A DNA stretch of 64,000 nt from Mesonia phycicola (lineage in GTDB: Bacteria > Bacteroidota > Bacteroidia > Flavobacteriales > Flavobacteriaceae). The position numbers were made by a program, and so were the translations under genes. Every line of letters begins with the position of its first letter. Position 1 is the stretch's first letter. The stretch spans positions 310,001-374,000 of the forward strand of contig NZ_FQYY01000001.1 of the NCBI RefSeq assembly GCF_900141885.1, read 5' to 3'. Below the pieces are notes generated by a model. The model saw only the letters and a program-made list of their open reading frames with translations. It did not search any database and was not told the origin of the DNA. Positions 17,718 to 25,187 of this stretch are shown one piece after another.

Positions 17718-18362
17718 ATGGATATGAAAGATTTAAGATTAGGCGATACTGCCCCAAATTTTGAAATTGAAACTACGCAAGGAAAATTAGATTTTTACGA
17801 TTATTTAGGAGATAGTTGGGGAGTTCTTTTTTCTCACCCATCAGACTATACCCCTGTTTGTACTACCGAGTTAGGTACAGTAGCCAATTACCAACCAGAG
17901 TTTGAAAAAAGAAACACTAAAGTAATTGCATTAAGTGTAGACGATTTAGAATCTCACAAAGGTTGGGTAAAAGATATTGAAGAAACACAAAACGTAAAAC
18001 TTAACTACCCAATTATTGCAGATGAGAATAAAGAAGTAGCAAGTTTATACGGAATGATTCACCCTAATGAAGATAGCAAGTTTACGGTAAGATCTGTTTT
18101 CATTATTAGTCCAGATAAAAAAGTAAAGCTAACCTTAACCTACCCACCAAGCACTGGTAGAAATTTTGATGAATTACTAAGAGTTATTGATTCTTTACAG
18201 TTAACTGCTTATAAAAAAGTAGCTACTCCTGCTAACTGGAAACACGGAGAAGATGTAGTGATTAGTCCTTCGGTTTCTAATGAAGAGGCAGAAAAATTAT
18301 TCCCTAAAGGATTTAAAGAAGTAAAACCTTATTTAAGAATGACGGCACAACCAGAAGAATAA
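17718..18362 (+). CDS. 1-Cys peroxiredoxin (Prx6 type)
   Basis: 214 residues, the usual size of Prx6-type enzymes. They reduce hydrogen peroxide and alkyl hydroperoxides with a single cysteine. The active-site motif is FSHPSDYTPVCTTE, with the peroxidatic C48 and T45 before it. The C-terminal arm has LTLTYPPSTGRNFDELLRVIDSLQ and the dimer tail VVISPSVSNEEAEKLFPKGF, which are Prx6 signatures. No resolving cysteine is seen. A start six nucleotides later (MKDLRLGD) is equally possible. It stands 105 bp after the thioredoxin-fold gene and is followed by a 24-bp inverted repeat and a terminator. Confidence 0.93.
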   Translation: MDMKDLRLGDTAPNFEIETTQGKLDFYDYLGDSWGVLFSHPSDYTPVCTTELGTVANYQPEFEKRNTKVIALSVDDLESHKGWVKDIEETQNVKLNYPIIADENKEVASLYGMIHPNEDSKFTVRSVFIISPDKKVKLTLTYPPSTGRNFDELLRVIDSLQLTAYKKVATPANWKHGEDVVISPSVSNEEAEKLFPKGFKEVKPYLRMTAQPEE

Positions 18363-18369
18363 TTTTTAA

Positions 18370-18422
18370 TTAATTGAATATCGTCATTCTGAGTTTAACT
18401 CAGAATGACGATATTCAATTAA
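18370..18422. repeat. Perfect 24-bp inverted repeat with CGTCATTCTGAG core
   Basis: The 24 bases at 18370-18393 are the exact reverse complement of 18399-18422, with a 5-nt loop. The core CGTCATTCTGAG/CTCAGAATGACG is a sequence I associate with dispersed intergenic palindromes in Bacteroidota genomes. It lies just after the peroxiredoxin stop, before the true T-tract terminator. Confidence 0.8.
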
Positions 18423-18426
18423 AAAT

Positions 18427-18460
18427 AAAAAACCTCAAAGCAAAAACTTTGAGGTTTTTT
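18427..18460. terminator. Bidirectional terminator between peroxiredoxin and membrane-protein genes
   Basis: AACCTCAAAG (18431-18440) and CTTTGAGGTT (18447-18456) form a 10-bp stem with A runs on the left and T runs on the right. It serves the convergent genes ending at 18362 and 18484. Confidence 0.88.
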
Positions 18461-18483
18461 AATATAATAATTTTGCCATTTAA

Positions 18484-18759
18484 TTACTCCGCTAATGTCA
18501 TAAACACCATCCAAGCAATTGACAAAACGTTAATTAAACTTATAGATAAAAATTGTTTTTTCTTATCTTTTGAAATAAAGAATTTCACCAAACCAAATCC
18601 AAACAATATTAAAACTGTTAATACTACAGGAATAGTTAATAATTCAGCAAAAACTCCAATAATTACCAGATCCAAATTAAAATATGAAACTGCTCCTAAG
18701 CCTATTAAATAAAGTAGGCAAAGTAAACTAACTGTGATAATAATTTTTAAGTACTTCAT
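18484..18759 (-). CDS. Small membrane protein of unknown function
   Basis: 91 residues, three predicted membrane helices: about 4-26 (LKIIITVSLLCLLYLIGLGA), 30-56 (LVIIGVFAELLTIPVVLTVL, then LILFGFGL) and 72-89 (SISLINVLSIAWMVFMTL). A short basic cytoplasmic loop (SKDKKKQ) separates helices two and three. No family is recognised. It lies 18 bp after the peptidyl-prolyl isomerase gene on the same strand, so the two may be cotranscribed. An overlapping plus-strand frame exists but is Asn/Lys/Thr-rich without family features, so the minus strand is preferred. Confidence 0.65.
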   Translation of the reverse strand: MKYLKIIITVSLLCLLYLIGLGAVSYFNLDLVIIGVFAELLTIPVVLTVLILFGFGLVKFFISKDKKKQFLSISLINVLSIAWMVFMTLAE

Positions 18760-18777
18760 ATTTTAAAAATATAAAAA

Positions 18778-19710
18778 TTATTTAGCTTTAACTAACTCTA
18801 CATCAAAAATTAAAGTTGCGTTAGGAGGTATTACTCCACCTGCTCCTCTTTCTCCATACCCTAAATGTGACGGAATTACAAAAGTAGCCTCATCTCCTTC
18901 TGCTAATAACAAGATACCTTCATCCCAACCAGCAATTACTTGACCTATTCCTACAGGAAATTCAATAGGTTGTTTTCTTTCAAAAGAAGAGTCAAATACA
19001 GTACCATCTGTTAATTTACCACGGTAATGTACTTTTACTGGTCTTCCTTGCTCTGCTGCTTTACCTTTCCCTTTTTTAGTGATTTTGTAATAAAGACCAC
19101 TATCTGTTTTAGTAAAACCTTCTGTTAATTTAGCCATTTCTGCAGCTTCTCTTTGCTTTGCTTCTTCTTCTCTTTTTGCTTTTTCTGCATTAAAAGTTGC
19201 AAAAGCTGTAGCGCCATCAAAATTTTCTGCTTCTTCTCCTACTCTTTCAATAACAACAGTATCCATTTTATCTCCTTGAGCAATAGCGTTAACTACGTCT
19301 TGCCCTTTTACCACTTCTCCAAACACGGTATGTTTCCCGTCTAACCAAGAGGTTTCTACGTGTGTAATAAAAAATTGACTTCCATTAGTACCAGGTCCAG
19401 CATTAGCCATAGATAAAATTCCTGGTTTGTCATGTTTTAAATCTGGGTGAATTTCGTCATCAAAGTTGTAACCCGGACCTCCAGAACCTGTTCCTTTAGG
19501 GTCACCCCCTTGAATCATAAAATCTGGAATTACTCTATGAAATTTTAATCCGTTGTAGTAAGCTTCTCCTTCTGCTTTAGCTTCATTAGGTTGTTTACCT
19601 TCTGCTAATGCTACAAAGTTACCTACAGTTCCTGGGGTTTTATCGTGATGTAATTTTACAACAATTTCTCCTTTTGAAGTATTGAACTTTGCGTATAATC
19701 CGTTTTCCAT
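18778..19710 (-). CDS. Peptidyl-prolyl isomerase, cyclophilin-FKBP fusion
   Basis: 310 residues with two proline isomerase domains. Residues 1-~165 are a cyclophilin: [43 protein letters not shown] and [12 protein letters not shown] charged helical linker (~165-200, [16 protein letters not shown]) leads to an FKBP domain (~215-310): [46 protein letters not shown] and [14 protein letters not shown]. No signal peptide, so cytoplasmic folding help is likely. I chose the ATG at 19710 ([16 protein letters not shown]); a longer frame to 19752 would contain the -7 promoter box. Fusions of the two families are uncommon but known in Flavobacteriia. Confidence 0.92.
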   Translation of the reverse strand: MENGLYAKFNTSKGEIVVKLHHDKTPGTVGNFVALAEGKQPNEAKAEGEAYYNGLKFHRVIPDFMIQGGDPKGTGSGGPGYNFDDEIHPDLKHDKPGILSMANAGPGTNGSQFFITHVETSWLDGKHTVFGEVVKGQDVVNAIAQGDKMDTVVIERVGEEAENFDGATAFATFNAEKAKREEEAKQREAAEMAKLTEGFTKTDSGLYYKITKKGKGKAAEQGRPVKVHYRGKLTDGTVFDSSFERKQPIEFPVGIGQVIAGWDEGILLLAEGDEATFVIPSHLGYGERGAGGVIPPNATLIFDVELVKAK

Positions 19711-19735
19711 TTGTCTATTTTTTATTCTGAAAGCA

Positions 19736-19743
19736 CAAAGATA
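19736..19743 (-). promoter_or_regulatory. Candidate -7 box for the isomerase gene
   Basis: On the minus strand this reads TATCTTTG, an exact TAnnTTTG match, 25 bp before the chosen ATG. It lies inside the longer frame from 19752 and so supports the shorter start. Confidence 0.5.
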
Positions 19744-19781
19744 AAACTTCATATGCCATCTTCCTAATATGAGGTAAAAAC

Positions 19782-19816
19782 AAAAAAACCGAACACATAA
19801 ATGTTCGGTTTTTTAT
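19782..19816 (-). terminator. Terminator of recQ
   Basis: AACCGAACA (19787-19795), loop CATAAA, TGTTCGGTT (19802-19810). On the minus strand it is followed by a seven-T run. It lies about 45 bp past the recQ stop. Confidence 0.87.
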
Positions 19817-19856
19817 CAATTCTTCTAATTATTTATTTCATTTAAATTCTATAAAT

Positions 19857-22049
19857 TTAATTAGCTACTTCACTAATAAATTTAATTCTATACAATCTAA
19901 TTTCTTCATCTTCATAATCGCCATCAAACTCATCCATAGCCTCATCTACTTTGTCTGTTTCTGCTTCTAGAAAATATTCATGTAATTCTTCTTGTTGATC
20001 ATCATCTAAAACTTCATCTATCCAGTAAGAAATATTTAATTTAGTACCACTATATACAATTGCTTCCATTTCTTTAATAAAATCTGGCATATCTAAACCT
20101 TTAGCACTAGCTATATCTGTTAGAGGCAGTTTTCTGTCTACATTTTGAATGATATAGAGTTTTAAAGCACTATTTGCTCCGGTAGATTTTACCACCATAT
20201 CATCTGGTCTTATTATTTCATTATCTTCTACATAACGAGAAATAAGTTCTATAAAATCTTTTCCAAATTTTTTGGCTTTACCCTCTCCTACTCCATGAAT
20301 ATTTGCAAGTTCTTCTAAAGAAACAGGATATTTTGTTGCCATATCTTCTAAAGAAGGATCTTGAAATACCACAAATGGAGGTACATCTTTGCGTTTTGCT
20401 ACTTTTTTACGAAGATCTTTTAGCATCTTCATTAATTGCTCATCTGTAGCTCCACCGCCTTTTTGTGCCGAAACTATGTTATCTGAAGATTCTTCATCAT
20501 AAGTATGGTCTTCTGTCATCATAAAAGAAACAGGATTTTTCAAAAACTCTTTTCCTTTTGGTGTGATTTTTACTAAACCATAAGTTTCTATATCTTTTTT
20601 AAGGTAACCCGCTACTAAAACTTGACGAAGTAAAGCCATCCAATAGTTAGCATCTTTAGCATTACCCTTACCAAATAGAGCTATTTCATCTGTTTTGTGA
20701 GATTTAATTAGCGCGTTAGATTTACCTATAAGCGTATTTACAATCTCTTTAGATTTATATATTTCACTGGTTTTCTTTACAGTTTCTATTAATAGTTTAA
20801 CCTCATCTTTGGCTTCATGTTGCTTTTTAGGGTTACGTACATTGTCATCCATATCTGCTCCATCACCAGTTTCAGAGTCAAATTCTTCTCCAAAATAATG
20901 AAGTATAAATTTTCTTCTAGAGATAGAAGTTTCTGCAAATGCTACTACTTCTTGTAATAAAGCATGGCCTATTTCTTGTTCTGCCACTGGTTTACCACTC
21001 ATAAACTTCTCTAACTTTTCTATATCTTTATATGCATAGAAAGCTAAACAATGTCCTTCTCCGCCATCTCTACCTGCACGACCAGTTTCTTGGTAGTAAC
21101 TCTCTATACTTTTAGGTATATCGTGGTGAATAACAAAACGTACATCTGGTTTATCTATACCCATACCAAATGCTATAGTTGCCACTACTACATCTATATC
21201 TTCCATCAAAAACATGTCTTGATGTTTAGCTCTTTTTTTAGAGTCTAGGCCAGCATGATAAGGCACTGCAGAAATACCGTTTACCTGAAGTGTTTGTGAC
21301 AACTCTTCTACTCGTTTTCTACTTAAGCAATAAATAATACCGCTTTTACCAGAATTTTGTTTTACAAATCGAATAATATCTGCATCTACAGAAGCAGTTT
21401 TAGGTCTAATTTCATAATATAAATTAGGTCTATTAAATGATGCCTTAAATGTTTTAGCATCTGTAATTCCTAAATTTTTAAGTATATCTTCTTGTACTTT
21501 TGGAGTAGCTGTAGCGGTAAGAGCTATAATTGGTATATTATCTCCTATACGCTGAATTATTCTTCGTAGATTTCTATATTCTGGTCTAAAGTCATGCCCC
21601 CACTCACTTATACAATGCGCTTCATCTATTGCTAAAAAAGAAATTTTTTGGCTTTTTAAAAACTCTACATTTTCTTCTTTAGTTAACGATTCTGGTGCTA
21701 CGTATAAGAGTTTGGTAATTCCGTTAGTGATATCTGCTTTTACTTGTTTTATTTCAGATTTATTTAAAGAAGAATTTAAAACATGAGCAATTCCATGCTC
21801 AGAAGAAATACTTCTTAAAGCATCTACTTGGTTCTTCATTAAAGCAATAAGGGGAGAAACAACAATAGCTGTACCTTCTTTTATAAGAGCTGGAAGCTGA
21901 TAACAAAGAGACTTACCGCCGCCTGTTGGCATGATTACAAATGAATCTTTATTTGCTATAATTGTTTTAATGACTTCTTCTTGTAGCCCTTTAAACTGGC
22001 TAAATCCAAAATATTTTTTTAACTCTTGATGTAAATTGATTTCTGTCAA
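19857..22049 (-). CDS. recQ: ATP-dependent DNA helicase RecQ
   Basis: 730 residues. RecQ unwinds DNA 3' to 5' in recombination and fork repair. Helicase motifs: I MPTGGGKSLCYQLP (residues 40-53), II IDEAHCISEWGHDFR (DEAH at 142-145), III ALTATATP, V ATIAFGMGIDKPDVRFVIH and VI YQETGRAGRDG. A RQC region follows (~400-510); it lacks an obvious four-cysteine zinc site, showing EEFDSETGDGADMDD where zinc cysteines often lie. An HRDC domain is at ~540-615 (KRKDVPPFVVFQDPSLEDMA, as region). The last ~100 residues are acidic. It is divergent from kdsD, with only about 90 bp between the starts. Confidence 0.94.
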   Translation of the reverse strand: MTEINLHQELKKYFGFSQFKGLQEEVIKTIIANKDSFVIMPTGGGKSLCYQLPALIKEGTAIVVSPLIALMKNQVDALRSISSEHGIAHVLNSSLNKSEIKQVKADITNGITKLLYVAPESLTKEENVEFLKSQKISFLAIDEAHCISEWGHDFRPEYRNLRRIIQRIGDNIPIIALTATATPKVQEDILKNLGITDAKTFKASFNRPNLYYEIRPKTASVDADIIRFVKQNSGKSGIIYCLSRKRVEELSQTLQVNGISAVPYHAGLDSKKRAKHQDMFLMEDIDVVVATIAFGMGIDKPDVRFVIHHDIPKSIESYYQETGRAGRDGGEGHCLAFYAYKDIEKLEKFMSGKPVAEQEIGHALLQEVVAFAETSISRRKFILHYFGEEFDSETGDGADMDDNVRNPKKQHEAKDEVKLLIETVKKTSEIYKSKEIVNTLIGKSNALIKSHKTDEIALFGKGNAKDANYWMALLRQVLVAGYLKKDIETYGLVKITPKGKEFLKNPVSFMMTEDHTYDEESSDNIVSAQKGGGATDEQLMKMLKDLRKKVAKRKDVPPFVVFQDPSLEDMATKYPVSLEELANIHGVGEGKAKKFGKDFIELISRYVEDNEIIRPDDMVVKSTGANSALKLYIIQNVDRKLPLTDIASAKGLDMPDFIKEMEAIVYSGTKLNISYWIDEVLDDDQQEELHEYFLEAETDKVDEAMDEFDGDYEDEEIRLYRIKFISEVAN

Positions 22050-22077
22050 ACTGATATTTTAGTGTTACAATTTTACC

Positions 22078-22085
22078 TACCTTTG
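22078..22085 (+). promoter_or_regulatory. Candidate -7 box for kdsD
   Basis: TACCTTTG matches TAnnTTTG exactly, 58 bp before the chosen ATG at 22143 and inside the longer GTG-started frame, which therefore is unlikely. A clean TTG at -33 is not evident. Confidence 0.48.
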
Positions 22086-22142
22086 TATGTACTAAAGATA
22101 CATGTTTCTTTAGGTTTTACAAACCCAAATATTATAAAATTA

Positions 22143-23105
22143 ATGCTTCAAAACAACATCTTATCGGTCGCAAAAGAAACAATTTCTAACGAGGCACGTG
22201 CGATTGAAGAATTAATCAACTTATTAGACCACCAATTTGCGCAAGCAGTAGAAGATATTTACAATTCTAAAGGTAGAGTAATTATTACTGGTATTGGCAA
22301 AAGTGCTATTATTGCTACCAAAATTGTAGCCACGCTTAATTCTACAGGTACTCCAGCTATTTTTATGCACGCGGCAGATGCTATTCACGGAGATTTAGGA
22401 ACTATTTTAAAAGACGATATTGTAATTTGTATTTCTAAAAGTGGTAATACCCCAGAGATAAAAGTATTAGTTCCGTTTATAAAAAACTTTAAAAATACCT
22501 TAATTGCTATTACAGGGAATAAAGATTCTTTTTTAGGAAAACAATCTGATTACGTACTTAATGCGTATGTAGAGAAAGAAGCTTGCCCAAATAACCTTGC
22601 CCCTACCACCAGTACAACGGCACAATTGGTAATAGGTGATGCGCTTGCCGTTTCTTTGTTACATTTAAAAGGGTTTAGCAGTAAAGATTTTGCTAAATAT
22701 CATCCAGGAGGTTCTTTAGGAAAAAAACTATACCTGCGTGTAAGTGATATAACTAAAGAAAATCAAAAACCTAAAGTAACACCAGAAACGAGTATTACAG
22801 AGGTAATTGTTGAAATTTCTGAAAAAATGCTAGGCGTAACTGCTGTAGTAGAAAATGAAGAAATTGTAGGAATTATTACAGATGGTGATTTAAGAAGAAT
22901 GATTACTACCAATAATAATTTTACGCACCTCCAAGCTAAAGACATTATGGGTAAAAATCCGAAAGTGATTAAAAATAATGCAATGGCAGTAGATGCTATG
23001 GAAATTATGGAAGAGCACGGGATTTCTCAACTTCTAGCACAAGAAAACGGAAAATATGTAGGTGTGGTACACCTACATAATCTTATTAAAGAAGGAATTA
23101 TTTAA
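22143..23105 (+). CDS. kdsD: Arabinose-5-phosphate isomerase (KpsF/GutQ/KdsD family)
   Basis: 320 residues. It converts ribulose 5-phosphate to arabinose 5-phosphate, the first step to KDO for lipopolysaccharide. A SIS domain spans ~35-170: VIITGIGKSAIIATKIVATL, FMHAADAIHGDLG, ISKSGNTPEI and LAPTTSTTAQLVIGDAL. Two CBS repeats fill the C-terminal part (~200-320; GIITDGDLRRMI, AVDAMEIMEEHGISQLL). The ATG at 22143 (MLQNNILSVAKETI) gives the family length; a GTG 81 nt upstream would add residues not found in relatives and would lie before the promoter box. tatC begins two bases after its stop, so the two are cotranscribed. Confidence 0.92.
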   Translation: MLQNNILSVAKETISNEARAIEELINLLDHQFAQAVEDIYNSKGRVIITGIGKSAIIATKIVATLNSTGTPAIFMHAADAIHGDLGTILKDDIVICISKSGNTPEIKVLVPFIKNFKNTLIAITGNKDSFLGKQSDYVLNAYVEKEACPNNLAPTTSTTAQLVIGDALAVSLLHLKGFSSKDFAKYHPGGSLGKKLYLRVSDITKENQKPKVTPETSITEVIVEISEKMLGVTAVVENEEIVGIITDGDLRRMITTNNNFTHLQAKDIMGKNPKVIKNNAMAVDAMEIMEEHGISQLLAQENGKYVGVVHLHNLIKEGII

Positions 23106-23106
23106 A

Positions 23107-23955
23107 ATGGCAAAAAAAACAAAAGTAAATCCAAATGAAATGTCTTTTCTTGATCATTTGGAAGAATTAAGATGGCATTTAATTAGAGCAACTTTATCTG
23201 TATTAATTGCAGGGGTTGTAGCTTTTATAGCTAAAGAATTTATTTTTGATGTTGTTTTACTAGGCCCAAAACAACCCGGTTTTATCACTTATAGAGTACT
23301 ATGTAACGTAGCTCAATCTATAGGCTTAGATGAAAGCTTTTGTTATACAGAAATACCATTTAGCATACAAAACAGAACCATGTCTGGACAATTTAGTATC
23401 CATATGTGGACAGCTATTACTGCTGGTTTTATTATTGCTTTTCCTTATATTTTATATGAATTTTGGAGATTTATTTCTCCTGCTTTACACGATAAAGAAC
23501 GAAAAGCATCTAGAGGATTTATAGTGATAGCTTCATTACTATTTTTTATAGGCGTGCTATTTGGTTATTATATTATTTCCCCTTTATCTATTAACTTCTT
23601 AGGAAGCTACCAAGTAAGTAAAGAAGTAGTAAACGAAATAGATTTAGATAGCTACATGGGACTTATTAGAGCCTCTGCACTTGCAAGTGGCATTATATTT
23701 GAGCTACCTATCATTATGTTTTTGCTAACTAAAATAGGTTTAGTTACACCAGAAATATTAAGACAGTATAGAAAATTTGCTTTGGTAGGTATTTTAATTG
23801 TTTCTGCCATTATTACACCTCCAGATATTGCAAGTCAAATTGTAGTAGCTATACCAGTTTTAATTCTTTACGAGATAAGTATTTTTATCTCTAAAATGGT
23901 TTTGAAAAAAGAAAGAAAAAAAGAAATTGAAGAGAAAAGTATCACTAAAAATTGA
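23107..23955 (+). CDS. tatC: Twin-arginine translocase subunit TatC
   Basis: 282 residues. TatC is the signal-peptide receptor of the Tat system, which moves folded proteins across the inner membrane. The N-terminus MSFLDHLEELRWHLIRA is the conserved TatC start; six membrane helices follow, with FPYILYEFWRFISPAL in the first cytoplasmic loop, the FELPI motif in GIIFELPIIMFLLT, and SAIITPPDIASQI near the end. An insertion between helices 1 and 2 (GFITYRVLCNVAQSIG) is typical of Bacteroidota. The ATG at 23107 is used; a longer frame inside kdsD is rejected. The C-terminus is Lys/Glu-rich. It is coupled with kdsD upstream and the AhpD-like gene 8 bp downstream. Confidence 0.95.
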   Translation: MAKKTKVNPNEMSFLDHLEELRWHLIRATLSVLIAGVVAFIAKEFIFDVVLLGPKQPGFITYRVLCNVAQSIGLDESFCYTEIPFSIQNRTMSGQFSIHMWTAITAGFIIAFPYILYEFWRFISPALHDKERKASRGFIVIASLLFFIGVLFGYYIISPLSINFLGSYQVSKEVVNEIDLDSYMGLIRASALASGIIFELPIIMFLLTKIGLVTPEILRQYRKFALVGILIVSAIITPPDIASQIVVAIPVLILYEISIFISKMVLKKERKKEIEEKSITKN

Positions 23956-23963
23956 AATGAAGA

Positions 23964-24311
23964 ATGATTGATCAAGTAGATGAGTTTAATGCTTATCGTC
24001 AAAAAATGAATGATAAAATTCTAGGAGAAAACAATAAAGTACTCAAAAGAATTTTTAACCTAGACACCAATGCTTTTGCTGAAGGTGCCTTAGATGTAAA
24101 AACCAAAGAATTATTAGGCTTAGTAGCATCTTTAGTATTAAGATGTGATGACTGTGTTAAATATCACTTAGAGTCAAGCCATAAAGCTGGTCTACAAAAA
24201 GAACAGGTAATGGAAACTTTAAGTATTGGCACATTAATAGGAGGTACTATTGTAATACCTCATTTACGTAGAGCCTACGAATATTGGGAAACCTTAGAAA
24301 GTAAAAAATAA
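23964..24311 (+). CDS. Carboxymuconolactone decarboxylase / AhpD-like protein
   Basis: 115 residues, all-helical AhpD-like fold. The key motif is LRCDDCVKYHLESSHKAG with C61, C64 and H68, the CxxC-x3-H arrangement of AhpD-like disulfide reductases; gamma-carboxymuconolactone decarboxylases proper lack the cysteines. A peroxide-related thiol role is therefore more likely than aromatic breakdown. It follows tatC by 8 bp and stands 57 bp before lptB. It has no signal peptide. The partner peroxidase is not indicated by the neighbours. Confidence 0.86.
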   Translation: MIDQVDEFNAYRQKMNDKILGENNKVLKRIFNLDTNAFAEGALDVKTKELLGLVASLVLRCDDCVKYHLESSHKAGLQKEQVMETLSIGTLIGGTIVIPHLRRAYEYWETLESKK

Positions 24312-24312
24312 A

Positions 24313-24341
24313 AAAAAGGAGCTTTTTTAAAAGCTCCTTAT
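24313..24341. terminator. Hairpin between AhpD-like gene and lptB
   Basis: AAGGAGCTTTT (24316-24326) pairs with AAAAGCTCCTT (24329-24339). On the plus strand no T run follows, so it may only attenuate, or protect the upstream mRNA; the A run lies on its left. Confidence 0.5.
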
Positions 24342-24368
24342 GTTTAGTTTAAAATCGCTATTAGAGTA

Positions 24369-25109
24369 ATGAAGTTAAAAGCAGAAAATTTAATTAAAGC
24401 CTATAAAGGAAGAAAAGTTGTAAAAGGAATTTCTGTAGAAGTAAACCAAGGAGAAATTGTAGGTTTACTAGGGCCAAATGGAGCAGGAAAAACAACTTCT
24501 TTTTACATGATTGTTGGTTTAATTAAACCTAATAGCGGGAATATTTTTCTAGAAAAAACAGATATCACCAAATTCCCAATGTATAAAAGAGCACAAAACG
24601 GAATTGGATATTTAGCACAAGAAGCATCTGTATTTAGAAAGTTAAGTATAGAAGATAACATCATGAGTGTTCTTCAACTTACCAAACTCTCTAAAAAAGA
24701 AAGAGAAATGAAAATGGAAAGTTTAATTGAAGAGTTTAGCTTAAGCCATATTCGTAAAAGCCGTGGAGATTTACTTTCTGGAGGTGAACGTAGAAGAACA
24801 GAAATTGCACGAGCTTTAGCTACAGATCCAAAATTTATTTTACTAGATGAACCTTTTGCTGGAGTAGACCCTGTTGCAGTAGAAGACATTCAAAGAATTG
24901 TTGCGCAGTTAAAAAATAAAAATATAGGTATTTTAATTACAGATCACAACGTACAAGAAACTTTAGCCATTACAGATAGAACTTATTTAATGTTTGAAGG
25001 TAGTATATTAAAACACGGACAACCAGAAGAATTAGCTGAAGACGAAATGGTAAGAAAAGTATACCTAGGTCAGAATTTTGAATTAAGAAAGAAGAAATTA
25101 TTCAATTAA
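24369..25109 (+). CDS. lptB: LPS export ABC transporter ATPase LptB
   Basis: 246 residues. LptB is the ATPase that powers LptFG to lift lipopolysaccharide from the inner membrane. Walker A is GPNGAGKTT (35-43), the Q-loop lies in [13 protein letters not shown], the signature in [16 protein letters not shown], Walker B in [19 protein letters not shown], and the switch in [23 protein letters not shown] and FAGVDPVAV are features that distinguish LptB from other small ABC ATPases. LptF/G are not in the window, which is usual. It shares the neighbourhood with kdsD (KDO), fitting an envelope-assembly cluster, and ends at a bidirectional terminator. Confidence 0.95.
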   Translation: MKLKAENLIKAYKGRKVVKGISVEVNQGEIVGLLGPNGAGKTTSFYMIVGLIKPNSGNIFLEKTDITKFPMYKRAQNGIGYLAQEASVFRKLSIEDNIMSVLQLTKLSKKEREMKMESLIEEFSLSHIRKSRGDLLSGGERRRTEIARALATDPKFILLDEPFAGVDPVAVEDIQRIVAQLKNKNIGILITDHNVQETLAITDRTYLMFEGSILKHGQPEELAEDEMVRKVYLGQNFELRKKKLFN

Positions 25110-25128
25110 TTTCTTTAATCATTTATAA

Positions 25129-25166
25129 TAAAAAAATCCTTTTATTTTCATAAAAGGATTTTTTTA
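25129..25166. terminator. Bidirectional terminator between lptB and the first giant T9SS gene
   Basis: AATCCTTTTAT (25135-25145), loop TTTC, ATAAAAGGATT (25150-25160), with A and T runs on either side. Its stem is almost the same as that of the terminator at 28953-28980. Confidence 0.88.
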
Positions 25167-25187
25167 TTGAGTTTATTAATATGTAGA

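Noticed and set aside
18374-18712. Plus-strand frame opposite the small membrane protein
   Set aside because: Begins inside the 24-bp inverted repeat, crosses the terminator, and is Asn/Lys/Thr-rich without hydrophobic segments; the minus-strand frame gives a sensible three-helix protein.
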